Shown one piece after another: positions 54,456 to 64,000 of a stretch of 64,000 nucleotides of DNA. Position 1 is the first letter of the stretch, and every line of letters begins with the position of its first letter. Source of the DNA: Myxococcus sp. RHSTA-1-4 (lineage in GTDB: Bacteria > Myxococcota > Myxococcia > Myxococcales > Myxococcaceae); the NCBI RefSeq assembly GCF_020037125.1, contig NZ_JAIQDG010000038.1, positions 1 through 64,000 of the forward strand, read 5' to 3'. Under the pieces are notes generated by a model. The model did no database searches. It was not told where the DNA came from and saw only the letters and a list, made by a program, of their open reading frames with translations. The position numbers and the translations under genes were made by a program.

Positions 54456-54698
54456 TCAGTAGCTGGCGATGGTGAAGTCGAAGTCGTCGTCGTTCATGGC
54501 GCCTTCGGTCGGGTCGCCCTGGACCTGGGAGAACGCAGGAGCGACCAGGGCGGGGATGTCCTGGTTCAGAGGGGAGCCGTACCAGTCGTGGCCGTCCCAC
54601 TCCCTCTTTCCAAAGGCCGAGCGAGGCGACACCCCCGTCACCTCGATCTCACCGAACGAGATGCGGTCCAGCCAGGGCTGCATGCTGTCGCGGGCCAT
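54456..54698 (-). CDS. 80-aa peptide of unknown function, aromatic middle and acidic tail
   Basis: An ATG at 54698 follows a perfect AGGAGA at good spacing. The product starts MARDSMQPWLDRISFG, has a Trp/Gly/Asp-rich middle (KREWDGHDWYGSPLNQD), then a hydrophobic IPALVAPAF and a tail NDDDFDFTIASY. There is no signal peptide or Cys. I do not recognise it. Size, charge-segregated layout and the same-strand glycosyltransferase and decarboxylase downstream would fit a precursor peptide, but no RiPP class motif is present. It may equally be a small regulatory or structural protein. Confidence 0.7.
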   Translation of the reverse strand: MARDSMQPWLDRISFGEIEVTGVSPRSAFGKREWDGHDWYGSPLNQDIPALVAPAFSQVQGDPTEGAMNDDDFDFTIASY

Positions 54699-54899
54699 GT
54701 GAAATCTCCTGTCCTGCCAGTGCGTCGCGCTAATGTTGATGCATAAGTCATGCCAGACCCCTCCCGGGAGAACTTCCTCGGGATGCGGGGCTTCCCGGGG
54801 TGTCCGGCGTGCCGCATGAGGTTCCCCGGACACGGGGCACCCCGGCGGGCGGCCCTGACTTGACGCCAGCCGGACCGGGAGACAGGAACGAGGACGGAC

Positions 54900-55649
54900 A
54901 TGGCCCTTCTCCTGGCACACGACGTCGAGTCCCCCAGAGCTTGCAGCTATCTCCCGGAGCGGCAGGCCTCCCTGGAGAACCTCCTGATGGAGGACGTCAC
55001 GCCCGAGGAGTACGAGCACCTCATGGTGCGAGGGTGGCGCCGCTTCGGGCCGGTGTACTTCCGACCCGCCTGCGAGGCGTGCAACGAATGCGTCTCGCTG
55101 CGTATCCCCGTGCACGGCTTTCGTCCCAACCGGAGCCAGCGCCGGGCGCGGGCGGCCTGTGCGCACCTGCGCGTGGAGGTGGGCCGCCCCCGGGTGGACG
55201 CGGAGCGGCTGGCCCTGTACCGCGCGTGGCACGCCGAGCGCGAGGTGGCCCGGGAGTGGAATCCCTCGCCCATCACCGCGCGCGACTACTCGCTCCAGTT
55301 CTCCTTCCCTCACCCGTCCGCGCGGGAGCTGGCCTGGTACGACGACGGCGCGGAGGGCGGGCCGAAGCTGGTGGGCGTGGGCCTCTGCGACGAGACGCCC
55401 CAGGCGTGGAGCGCGGTGTACTTCTTCTATGACCCGGCCTATGCGCACCTGTCGCTCGGCACCGCCAACGTGGTGCGCCAGGTGGAGCTGGCGAAGGAGC
55501 GCGGGATTCCCCACGTGTACCTGGGCTACCGCGTCCTGGCGTGCGCGTCCCTGCGCTACAAGGCCCGCTTCGGCCCGCATGAGCTGCTGGAGGAGCGCCC
55601 GGCGATGAGCGAGCCTCCCCGGTGGGTGCCCGCGCCTTCCGATTCGTGA
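54900..55649 (+). CDS. bpt: Aspartate/glutamate leucyltransferase (bacterial N-degron transferase)
   Basis: Transfers Leu from Leu-tRNA to proteins with N-terminal Asp or Glu, marking them for ClpS/ClpAP. The 249-aa protein has the expected N-terminal Cys-containing part (CSYLPERQASLENLL, ACEACNECVSLRIPV) and the GNAT-like C-terminal half ending in YLGYRVLACASLRYKARFGPHELL. The ATG at 54900 follows the AACGAGGACGG segment. It converges on the hydrolase gene with a 17-bp gap. Confidence 0.94.
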   Translation: MALLLAHDVESPRACSYLPERQASLENLLMEDVTPEEYEHLMVRGWRRFGPVYFRPACEACNECVSLRIPVHGFRPNRSQRRARAACAHLRVEVGRPRVDAERLALYRAWHAEREVAREWNPSPITARDYSLQFSFPHPSARELAWYDDGAEGGPKLVGVGLCDETPQAWSAVYFFYDPAYAHLSLGTANVVRQVELAKERGIPHVYLGYRVLACASLRYKARFGPHELLEERPAMSEPPRWVPAPSDS

Positions 55650-55666
55650 GGTTCGCCCCGGGGGCC

Positions 55667-56560
55667 CTACTTCAGGAGTGCCCCGTCGAAGTGCTGGCGC
55701 AGGCGGCGCTCGTACTCCTCGGGGGCCACCTTCGCGTACTCCCCATGTCCCGCGCCTTCGACCACCCATAGCGCCTTGGGCTCGCACGCCGCGCGGAAGA
55801 GGCTGGCCTGCAGCTTGGCGGGCGCGTCCGGGTCCACGTCGCCGTTGACGAGCAGCAGCGGGCGGCCCTGGATCCGGCACATCCCGTCGATGGGGCGCAC
55901 CGCGTCCACGTCCACGCCCGCGCGGCGCAGCGTCCACAGCACCGGCTCCGCGCTCAGCGGCCCCCAGCGGCCGTAGCCCGAGTACACGTCCGCCTCGAGC
56001 GCGGGGTATGCGCCCGCCGCCGCCACCGCCTTCACCCGCGTGTCCGCGCCGGCCACCAGCAGCGCGGTGGTGCCGCCCATGGAGAAGCCGAACAGGCCCA
56101 CCCGCGCGGGGTCCACGTCCGGGCGCGCGGAGACGAAGTCCAGCGCCGCCGTCACGTCGCGCCGCTCGCCGTCGCCCCACATCACCCGGTCGCCATCGCT
56201 CTCGCCGTGGGCCCGCAGGTCGAACATCAGCACGCCGTGGCCCGCCCGGGCGAGCGCGCGCGCCTCGAAGAGGAGCTGCGCGCGGTTGCCCGTGAAGCCG
56301 TGCACCAGCACCACCGCGGCCCGGTTGCGCGAGGGCACGTACCACCCGCGCAGCGTCAGCCCGTCCGGCGTGGTGAAGGCCACGTCCTCCAGTCCCGCCA
56401 GTTCGCCCGTGGCCTCGGGGCGTTCCGCCGGCACGCGCGGCGGGTGCAGCAGCCCCTGGCCGATGCGGTGGCCCTTGAAGACGATGTAGCCGCCGACGGC
56501 GAGTACGCCGAGGAGTGGCACCAGCAGGACGAGCAGGAGGGGACGGAGGCGCGTTTTCAC
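55667..56560 (-). CDS. Membrane-anchored alpha/beta hydrolase
   Basis: Protein of 297 aa starting with GTG. A single N-terminal membrane helix (LLLVLLVPLLGVLAVGGYIVF) is followed by an alpha/beta hydrolase fold: VVLVHGFTGNRAQ with the oxyanion-hole HG, FDLRAHGESDG, nucleophile elbow GFSMGG, and VNGDVDPDAPAK plus GAGHGEYAK giving the Asp and His. This resembles the YqkD/BEM46-type peptidase or esterase-like group acting at the periplasmic face of the membrane. Substrate unknown. Confidence 0.9.
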   Translation of the reverse strand: MKTRLRPLLLVLLVPLLGVLAVGGYIVFKGHRIGQGLLHPPRVPAERPEATGELAGLEDVAFTTPDGLTLRGWYVPSRNRAAVVLVHGFTGNRAQLLFEARALARAGHGVLMFDLRAHGESDGDRVMWGDGERRDVTAALDFVSARPDVDPARVGLFGFSMGGTTALLVAGADTRVKAVAAAGAYPALEADVYSGYGRWGPLSAEPVLWTLRRAGVDVDAVRPIDGMCRIQGRPLLLVNGDVDPDAPAKLQASLFRAACEPKALWVVEGAGHGEYAKVAPEEYERRLRQHFDGALLK

Positions 56561-56676
56561 GGTGGGTTGGGAAGGGTGGAGGGGGCAGGTTGCTTCATGG
56601 GGGGACGGGCGTTAGTGCTCGCTTCCGCGCCGCCAGGGCCTGGGCTACGGTGCGCCTGCCTCTTGGAGCGGGGTCG

Positions 56677-57834
56677 ATGCTCGCACAGCGTATGGATGAA
56701 GCACCGGAAGCCACCCCGAAGAAGCGCGTCCTGTTCAACCTGGTGTTCCTCGGCTCGGGGGGCATCGAGCGGTCCGTGTGCAACGTGCTGTCGGGCCTGA
56801 ACCCGGTGCGCTTCGCCACGCGCATCTTCTTCCATCACCGCCCGCATCCCAAGAGCCAGTCGGACCGCATTCCCCAGCATACCGAGGTGGCCTGGGGCAC
56901 CGACGAGTTCGTCTACAACCGCAAGATGCTGCCGCGCTTCTTCTGGAGGCAGCTCCAGGAAGCGCGCGACGCGGACGTCATCGTCGCCGGCCAGGAGGGC
57001 CGGGCCGCGCTGCTCGCCTGCCTGGCCGGGAAGATGCTGGGCAAGCCCGTGGTGGGGATGATCCACTTCGACTGGGGCGCCTTCAGCCGCGAGCAGCCCA
57101 AGCGGCAGCTCTGGGGCCTGCGCCTGCTCTACCCGCGGATGAGCCGCATCGTCGCCTGTGGCCATGACTCGGCGAAGGCCTTCCAGGCGCTGGTGCCCGT
57201 GAGGCACGACCAGCTCGTGGTCATCCCCAACTTCGTGGACGGCGACAAGGTGCGGGCCGCCAGTGAGCAGCCGCTGCCCGAATGGGCCGAGCCCATCTAC
57301 CGCAAGCCCGTGGTCATCGCGGTGGGCCGGTTGGAGCACCAGAAGGCCTTCGACGTGCTCATCCGGAGCCATGCCCGGATGAAGGAAGCGGGAGTGGACC
57401 ACCACCTGCTCATCGTGGGAGAGGGCTCGCTCGAGGCCGAGCTGCGGGAGCTGGCGAAGTCGCTGGGCGTGGAGTCCTCCGTCTTCATGCCGGGCTTCCA
57501 ACCCAACCCCCACGCGCTGATGCGGCGGGCGGCCGCCTTCGCCATGTCCTCGCGCTTCGAGGGCCTGCCCATGGTGCTGCTGGAGGCGCTCGCCCTGGGC
57601 TGCCCCGTCGTCAGCACGGACTGCCCGTCGGGACCGGCGGAGGTGCTGGAGCACGGCAGGCACGGGGTGATGGTGCCCATGGAGGACCCCCAGGCCCTGG
57701 CGGACGCGCTGGGCCGCGTGGTGTCCGACGACGCCTGGCGGAAGGACCTGTCCGCCCGGGCCCGCGCCCGCTCGGAGGAGCTGTCCGCGGACCGGGCCCT
57801 GAGCGCCTGGGAGTCCCTGCTGTCGTCCCTCTGA
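56677..57834 (+). CDS. Family 4 glycosyltransferase
   Basis: Protein of 385 aa with the GT-B fold. The N-terminal lobe opens FNLVFLGSGGIERSVCNVL with the Gly-rich loop; the C-terminal lobe has IAVGRLEHQKAFDVLIRS, LIVGEGSLEAEL, and the EX7E nucleotide-sugar site in SRFEGLPMVLLEALALGCPVV. It resembles the N-acetylgalactosaminyl or glucosyl transferases of polysaccharide and LPS synthesis. ATG at 56677 with GGAG ten bases upstream; 56692 is an alternative. No polysaccharide export genes lie nearby, so the acceptor is unclear. Confidence 0.92.
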   Translation: MLAQRMDEAPEATPKKRVLFNLVFLGSGGIERSVCNVLSGLNPVRFATRIFFHHRPHPKSQSDRIPQHTEVAWGTDEFVYNRKMLPRFFWRQLQEARDADVIVAGQEGRAALLACLAGKMLGKPVVGMIHFDWGAFSREQPKRQLWGLRLLYPRMSRIVACGHDSAKAFQALVPVRHDQLVVIPNFVDGDKVRAASEQPLPEWAEPIYRKPVVIAVGRLEHQKAFDVLIRSHARMKEAGVDHHLLIVGEGSLEAELRELAKSLGVESSVFMPGFQPNPHALMRRAAAFAMSSRFEGLPMVLLEALALGCPVVSTDCPSGPAEVLEHGRHGVMVPMEDPQALADALGRVVSDDAWRKDLSARARARSEELSADRALSAWESLLSSL

Positions 57835-58003
57835 GGGCGCACGGGCGGACGGGCCCCCGCTCCCCGGGCGGGTGGATGCCGGAGGCGCGCCTGGGGTGTT
57901 GTTCTCCGAGGCCCGGACGGAGGCGCCACCCCTTGGGTTGGTGCTCAAAGGGAAAGGAATCCCTTGCCGGCTCCGGGCGGCTTCAACAGGATTCGCCTCC
58001 ATC

Positions 58004-59692
<1,689 letters not shown>

Positions 59693-59701
59693 CCCCGGGC
59701 C

Positions 59702-60091
59702 TCAGGGGGCCGCCGGCTTCGGCGGCACCCGGCACGCGGCATGGCCGAGGATGACGTCCCCGTCGACGGTGCTCGTCGGCGTGGGCGTCCACCCGGAGGC
59801 GAGCCGGGCCTCCAGGAGTTCATCGGCGGTTGGGCGGTGGTCCCACACGGAGACCGCGTTCACTCCGCCCAGTCAGGTGGTGTCGAAGACGAGGTACCTC
59901 CCGTCATCCCATGACAGCACCACGTCGTGGGTGAACTCGTCCTGGACCACCACCTCCGCCACGTCGCGGGGCGGCGTGTGCGCGAAGCCCCAGCGCACCA
60001 CGTCCTGGAGCAGGGTGAGCGGCGCGAGCTCCCGCTCCAGCGCGGCGCGGCGCGGAGGCGGCAGTCCGGAGCGGTCGTTCAGGGGCACCAT
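59702..60091 (-). pseudogene. Small gene interrupted by an in-frame TGA
   Basis: From an ATG at 60091 a well-biased frame runs 72 codons (MVPLNDRSGLPPPRRAALER to RYLVFDTT) to a TGA at 59873-59875. It then continues in the same frame for 56 more codons (LGGVNAVSVWDHRPTADELL to ACRVPPKPAAP) before a second TGA at 59702-59704. Both halves have coding-like composition, and the sequence reads smoothly across the first stop, as if TGA replaced TGG or TGC. It may be a nonsense mutation, a sequencing error or two short genes. No family is recognised. Confidence 0.6.
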
Positions 60092-60279
60092 GCCGGCAGC
60101 ATACCTTCCCCACCTGTCCCGGGGCACCGGGCGCCCCGTCCGCTGACCGCCCTGGACCGCGGGGCGGGACACCCGGCCGGGCGGCGTGGAATCAGAGGTT
60201 GAATCACGGGCTCGGGGGCCCCACTCCTCCTGTCAGGTCCGGGACATTCCGCCCGGACGTTCCAGGAGGCGCACGCGTC

Positions 60280-61449
60280 ATGGCCTGCGGGACGCTCCCA
60301 CGCTTGTGGCCGCCGCCCACCCAGGCCGAGGTGGACGCCGTCATCCGCATGGAGGACCCGGTCCTCCGCAACCTCCACATCACCCAGACGTACCACGTGC
60401 TGGAGGTGGCCCTCACCGACGCCCTCGGCGAGGAGGACGTCAACTGGTGTGGCTTCTCCACCTGGGCGTCCAAGACGGCGGGCGCCTTCATCCGCAAGGA
60501 CGTGCTGCCCGGCCTCATGGGGGAGCTGCTGGACCGGGCGGACGCGGTGACTCGCAGCATCGCCGAGCTGCAGGACCGGCTGCTCGGTGCGTGGGGCGCC
60601 TCGGTGGGCGTCCAGTTCGTGCTGGCGCGCACGCTGGAGGAAGTCACCGACGAGGTCGCCCGCCACGCGGCGCGCGGCAACTTCATCGTCTTCGAGGAGC
60701 TGGGGCCGCTCTACACGGACATGCTGGAGAAGTTCACCGGCCTCACCAGCCCGGACACCTCCCGGCTGGAGGCGGTGCTGTCGCGGCTGGTGCCCGGGCC
60801 GGTGGAGGAGGGTGGGCAGGACCTGCTCATCCGCGCGGTGAAGGCGTACTTCGAGGCCATGTTCACCCGGGACAGGAAGGCTCGGGCGGAGCTGATGTTC
60901 CTGGGCAACGCGCTGGTGGGCTACCACGAGCAGACGCGCCTGCAAGGGCCCGTCGTCGCCGCGCTGAACGCGCCGCTGCGGGAGCTGTTCCTGGACAACC
61001 TGGTGGAGTTCACCCGCGCGGACCCGGACCTGCGCGTGCGCGGCATGCCCGAGTGGGGGCTGCGCGGGGCCTTCACGCCGCTGGCCAACCGGCTGGAGCG
61101 CATCTGGCGCGAGCTGGCCACGCGCGCGCTGATGCGGCTGGAGCTGCCGGACATGACGCTGCGGTTGGGCGAGGACATTCCCGCGCTCACGTCGGAGCGG
61201 GACTTCCCGCCGGAGCTGGCGCGGCTGGAGCACCCGGACCTGGTGGCGCTGATGGCGGAGCTGGACCGCACCCCGGACGACACCGCGGGCAGCGCGGCGC
61301 GCGACTGGGGGAGCCTGGGCGACAGGATGAACCTCATCGTGGACCTGTTCCGCACGCGCCAGCAGGACCGGCTGCTGTATGACCAGCCCTTCACCTTCCT
61401 CCAGGTGGACGCGTTCAAGGCGGGACGGGTGCCGCACGGGCGGCTCTGA
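60280..61449 (+). CDS. Helical protein of unknown function
   Basis: Protein of 389 aa without signal peptide or membrane segments. It is rich in helices (QTYHVLEVALTDALGEED, WASKTAGAFIRKDVLPGLM, LERIWRELATRALMRLELPD) and resembles uncharacterised proteins of the myxobacteria and actinobacteria that begin with an HITQxYxxL-type segment. I cannot assign a function. The ATG at 60280 was chosen because AGGAGG lies 10 bp before it. It is divergent from the broken gene and convergent with the CPBP gene. Confidence 0.72.
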   Translation: MACGTLPRLWPPPTQAEVDAVIRMEDPVLRNLHITQTYHVLEVALTDALGEEDVNWCGFSTWASKTAGAFIRKDVLPGLMGELLDRADAVTRSIAELQDRLLGAWGASVGVQFVLARTLEEVTDEVARHAARGNFIVFEELGPLYTDMLEKFTGLTSPDTSRLEAVLSRLVPGPVEEGGQDLLIRAVKAYFEAMFTRDRKARAELMFLGNALVGYHEQTRLQGPVVAALNAPLRELFLDNLVEFTRADPDLRVRGMPEWGLRGAFTPLANRLERIWRELATRALMRLELPDMTLRLGEDIPALTSERDFPPELARLEHPDLVALMAELDRTPDDTAGSAARDWGSLGDRMNLIVDLFRTRQQDRLLYDQPFTFLQVDAFKAGRVPHGRL

Positions 61450-61471
61450 CGACTCGGACTCGCCGCTCCGC

Positions 61472-62377
61472 TCAGTGGGACGGCAGCTTGTCCAGGATGC
61501 CCGACTCGGACAGCAACAGCATGAGCGCGAAGCTCACGGTGTTGAAGGCCGCGTGGGCGACCACCAACGGGAGCAGCCGTCCCCGGTAGAGCAGCATGAA
61601 GCCGAACCAGGCCCCGAGCACGAAGGTCTGGAAGACGGCGAGGGTGCCCTCGTAGAAGTGGCCCACCGCGAAGAGCGCGGCCGCGGTCAGCACCGCCGCC
61701 GGCCAGTGGGGCAGCAGCACCCGCAGCCGGGGCACGAGGAAGCCGCGGAAGACGAGCTCCTCGAAGCCCGTCACCACCACCATGAGCGCCGCGAAGGCGG
61801 GCACGCCCAGGCCCGTGCCCAGGAGCGCCGAGGCCACCTCCTTGCGCGCCAGCAGCTCCTGGTCGGTCAGCTTCAAGGCCACGGCGAGGACTCCCAGCGG
61901 CACCGCCGCGGCGAGGTGCGCCGCATACGTGCCGGTGAGGACCGGCACGCTGAAGAGGAGGTCCCGCGGCCAGCCCGCGCGCACCAGCCCCACCTGCGCC
62001 GGGCCCTGTCCGTCGCGCCAGAGGAGCCCCGCCACCAGCAGGCACATGCCAATCGCGCGGACGCACAACGCGGTCATGGACAGGGACAGGCCCCTCGGCG
62101 GCTCCGCGCCGGAAGCCTCCCAGGCACCCGCGCCCGTCGCGACCAGCGCCACGACGAGGCCCAGGACACCGACCCACGCTCCCGCGCGGGGGGCCTTCCA
62201 GGGGCGCAGCAGGGCGAGGCCCCACGCCAGCAGCGCGACCCCCATGGTCGCCAGCACCCACCGGGCCGCGCCGGTGCCTCCCGTGGGCAGGCAGACGGTG
62301 AAGAACACGAATGCCGCCTCGGACAGGGCCCGGCGTCGCGACGGGGCCTTCTCCAGCAGCACATCGGCGGCACGCAC
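61472..62377 (-). CDS. CPBP-family (CAAX-like) intramembrane metalloprotease
   Basis: Protein of 301 aa with about eight membrane helices. Family motifs in order: GFEELVFRGFLVPRL (EExxxR), VGHFYEGTLAVFQTF (second metal site), and VAHAAFNTVSF (HxxxN). Relatives act in prenyl-protein processing in eukaryotes and in bacteriocin immunity or unknown proteolysis in bacteria. I place the start at the GTG at 62377 because AAGGAGACC lies 5 bp upstream; an in-frame GTG at 62431 is less likely. No bacteriocin gene is nearby. Confidence 0.9.
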   Translation of the reverse strand: MRAADVLLEKAPSRRRALSEAAFVFFTVCLPTGGTGAARWVLATMGVALLAWGLALLRPWKAPRAGAWVGVLGLVVALVATGAGAWEASGAEPPRGLSLSMTALCVRAIGMCLLVAGLLWRDGQGPAQVGLVRAGWPRDLLFSVPVLTGTYAAHLAAAVPLGVLAVALKLTDQELLARKEVASALLGTGLGVPAFAALMVVVTGFEELVFRGFLVPRLRVLLPHWPAAVLTAAALFAVGHFYEGTLAVFQTFVLGAWFGFMLLYRGRLLPLVVAHAAFNTVSFALMLLLSESGILDKLPSH

Positions 62378-62543
62378 GGAGGTCTCCTTCAGGTGTGTGC
62401 CAGGGAAGGCACCGGGTGGGTTTCCGGGCACGCTACCGGCTTTGCCGGACGGGGTGTCGCTCCATCCGACGTGCCGCGTGTGGCGGGGCTGCTTGACGGG
62501 CCGGAGGGCGGGGAGCGCGGTCCGGTGGTGGGGCCTCGGGCGG

Positions 62544-63050
62544 CTATGACGCCTCGGGCTCGCTGGAGCCGGTGGGGGTCGCCTCGCGGGTCATCTCCAC
62601 CATGGTGGGGCGCCAGCCCAGTCTGGCGAACATCCGCTGGGCGGCCTCGTTCTTCGCGGCGGTATGCAGCACCACGCGGGGCACGCCCAGGGCGGTGAGG
62701 CGCTTCATCAGCTCCTCGGCGAGCAGGGCGCCCACGCCGGCGCGGCGGGCCTTCTCTTCCACCCAGATGTCGTGGAAGCCGCCCGAGCGGTCCAGCAGGG
62801 CATTCCAGTCCACGCCCTCCACGCGGCCGTAGGCGTAGCCCACCACCTCGCCGTCCAGCTCGGCGACGATGACCACGGCGTCCTGCTTCTTCGCCTCGCG
62901 GCCCAGCCACCAGCGGTAGCCGGACTCCACGTCGTCGGGCAGCATGAAGCGCTGGGGGTCGAACTCATGGTGCAGGCGGGCCAGCGCCGCGCCCATGCGA
63001 CCCAGTTCGGGTGCGTCCGAGGGCTTCGCGGGGCGGATGGTGACGGGCAT
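62544..63050 (-). CDS. GNAT-family N-acetyltransferase
   Basis: Protein of 168 aa with the acetyl-CoA fold: IRPAKPSDAPELGRM at strand 1, VVIVAELDGEVVGYAYG, the DIWVEEKARRAGVGALLAEEL pyrophosphate loop (RRAGVG), and the terminal NEAAQRMFARLGW. It transfers an acetyl group from acetyl-CoA to an unknown amine or N-terminus. ATG at 63050 with AGGAG upstream. It may be co-transcribed with the CPBP gene (166-bp gap). Confidence 0.93.
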   Translation of the reverse strand: MPVTIRPAKPSDAPELGRMGAALARLHHEFDPQRFMLPDDVESGYRWWLGREAKKQDAVVIVAELDGEVVGYAYGRVEGVDWNALLDRSGGFHDIWVEEKARRAGVGALLAEELMKRLTALGVPRVVLHTAAKNEAAQRMFARLGWRPTMVEMTREATPTGSSEPEAS

Positions 63051-63391
63051 GAGCGGGCTCCTGGGAGATGTGGGGCAACGATAAGGACCATGTGCCTGAC
63101 GGACAGGGAGGTTGGGGCGGAATCATCGCGGAGCAGCCGGCGGATGGGGAGCTGGAGAAGGTGACTCCGTCGGAGTCTGGTTGACGGGGGTCTTCGTGAC
63201 GCCGGCCTGGCGGGCCTCGAGCCGACGGAGCGCGCGGCCACAACGAGCAGGTGGGCTGCGGCGTCAGCCTGTCCACGGAACAGGAACACCGGGGATATGA
63301 CCGCCGTCATATCCGGTGAGGTGCTTGCGGCATTTCGCCACAGGGCTCCCGGGACGGCTCCGTGCGCATAAGGGCGCAGGAGTCGTGACGC
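63051..63391. other. Divergent intergenic region with a palindrome
   Basis: These 341 bp between the GNAT gene and the rightward outer-membrane-type gene contain no credible coding frame. The notable element is the 22-bp palindrome listed separately; the Shine-Dalgarno GCAGGAG of the rightward gene lies at 63377-63383. Confidence 0.6.
63293..63314. promoter_or_regulatory. 22-bp perfect palindrome, probable operator
   Basis: Perfect 9-bp arms GGATATGAC and GTCATATCC separated by 4 bp, centred 88 bp upstream of the start codon at 63392. The arms are A/T-rich within a very G+C-rich background, which makes chance occurrence unlikely. Size and symmetry fit a dimeric helix-turn-helix regulator site (TetR or GntR size class). 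Confidence 0.55.
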
Positions 63392-64000
63392 ATGAGCGCA
63401 CCCTTCACAGTACGTAGCCACCAGGTCCTCCACCTTCTCGCGGTCGTGCTCGCCGTGGCGCTGCCGCGCTCCGTCCAGGCGGCGGCGTGCTGTCTGTCTG
63501 CCTCCGTCTTCGGAGTGGGGCGGCTGGTCGTCTGGGAAGATGCCGCCGTGGGGATGTCCACCACGTATGCCCGGGGCACGGGCCGCTGGGACTCCGACGG
63601 CAGGTGGCACGCGCGGCTCCTCGACTCGCGCGAGGACGAGCTGCGGGTGGAAGGCTGGGGGCTGCTGCGCCTCGCCGAAGAGTGGCAGGTGTTCGCCCGG
63701 GCTCCCTGGGTGGTGGGCCTGCGCGCCGCGCCGGACGGCACGATGTCCACCGGACAGGGGCCCGGGGACGCCCAGGCCGGGGTGCGTTGGGAGCTCCTGT
63801 CCGTCGGGGAGTACGTCGAATTGCCCGGGGTGGCACTCATCGCGTCGGTGGTGGGGCCCACCGGGAGACGGCCGGAAGAGGCCACCGACAGCCTGGGCGC
63901 GTCGGCGACCGGGCGGGGCGCCTGGGTGCTGGGGCTCGCGGCGTCCGTCGAGCGCACCTCTCTGCCCTGGTTCGTGCGCCTCGACGTGGGCGCGACGTTG
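63392..64000 (+). CDS. Predicted outer-membrane protein, truncated by the window edge
   Basis: The first 203 residues are visible. A signal peptide (LHLLAVVLAVALPRSVQAAA) is followed by CCLSASVFGVGRL and alternating amphipathic strands (GMSTTYARGTGRW, LRVEGWGLLRLAEEWQVFAR, PGDAQAGVRWELLSVGEYV, GVALIASVVGPTGRR) typical of outer-membrane beta-barrels of the porin or transporter type. The ATG at 63392 has GCAGGAG upstream. The 22-bp palindrome probably controls it. The substrate is unknown and the C-terminus lies outside the window. Confidence 0.75.
   Translation, partial: MSAPFTVRSHQVLHLLAVVLAVALPRSVQAAACCLSASVFGVGRLVVWEDAAVGMSTTYARGTGRWDSDGRWHARLLDSREDELRVEGWGLLRLAEEWQVFARAPWVVGLRAAPDGTMSTGQGPGDAQAGVRWELLSVGEYVELPGVALIASVVGPTGRRPEEATDSLGASATGRGAWVLGLAASVERTSLPWFVRLDVGATL

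Noticed and set aside
50614..54698. Graspetide (microviridin-like) RiPP cluster
   Set aside because: The ATP-grasp enzyme resembles general carboxylate ligases and the 80-aa peptide lacks known graspetide core motifs and repeats.
59873..59875. Selenocysteine codon
   Set aside because: No redox-type motif around the TGA and no convincing SECIS-like hairpin seen; a nonsense change or sequencing error is simpler.

Overview
The window is about 70% G+C with a very strong G/C third-position bias, and this bias creates long spurious antisense frames. Gene content points to a myxobacterium of the Myxococcus/Corallococcus/Pyxidicoccus group: a DUF2378 protein (a family I know essentially from Myxococcales), a DUF2079 membrane protein, many predicted outer-membrane and lipoproteins, large hybrid PKS/NRPS genes, and Bpt, GlnRS and large-type PurL housekeeping genes. 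I see no tRNA, rRNA, CRISPR array, insertion sequence or phage gene.

Positions 1-24355 are the start of a hybrid biosynthetic operon, all on the minus strand, reading leftward and leaving the window at the left edge. In transcription order it encodes: a fatty acyl-AMP ligase fused to ACP-C-A-PCP (18887-24355); a PKS module KS-AT-KR-carrier whose KS has Ser instead of the catalytic Cys (14117-18832); a PKS module KS-AT-KR-carrier whose KR has lost its catalytic residues (9452-14086); a PKS module KS-AT-KR-carrier, then a Ser-less ACP-like domain and a C-terminal sulfotransferase, with no thioesterase (3464-9400); and an NRPS starting C-A-PCP-C (<1-3314). Spacings of 30-150 bp suggest one transcript. 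All three AT domains carry the malonyl-type HAFH motif and no DH or ER domain is present. The parts recall olefin synthases and curacin CurM (FAAL, KS-AT-KR-ACP-sulfotransferase), but here the sulfotransferase sits in the middle of the line and hands on to an NRPS. The likely product is a fatty-acylated, possibly sulfated or sulfate-activated peptide-polyketide.

Positions 24356-44803 hold mixed genes: a four-helix DUF2383 protein, an unknown protein, a Cys-cluster protein with a DUF2378 partner, membrane proteins, a lone CAT/E2-like acyltransferase, a ferritin-like metal-dependent hydrolase, a secreted phospholipase C/P1-nuclease-like protein with a barrel-like tail, a Tat-exported SDR, purL, msrB, a CBS-pair protein, a collagen-like calcium-loop lipoprotein, an editing-domain-less threonyl-tRNA synthetase, and a tiny Cys-rich lipoprotein.

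Positions 44898-64000 hold an OPT transporter, an MBL-fold hydrolase, a zinc-ribbon/HExxH membrane protein, a methyltransferase-like protein, and a small neighbourhood of ATP-grasp ligase, type III PLP decarboxylase, GT2 glycosyltransferase and an 80-aa peptide gene. These are followed by bpt, an alpha/beta hydrolase, a GT4 glycosyltransferase, glnS, a gene broken by an in-frame TGA, an unknown protein, a CPBP protease, a GNAT acetyltransferase and a truncated outer-membrane-type protein preceded by a 22-bp perfect palindrome.
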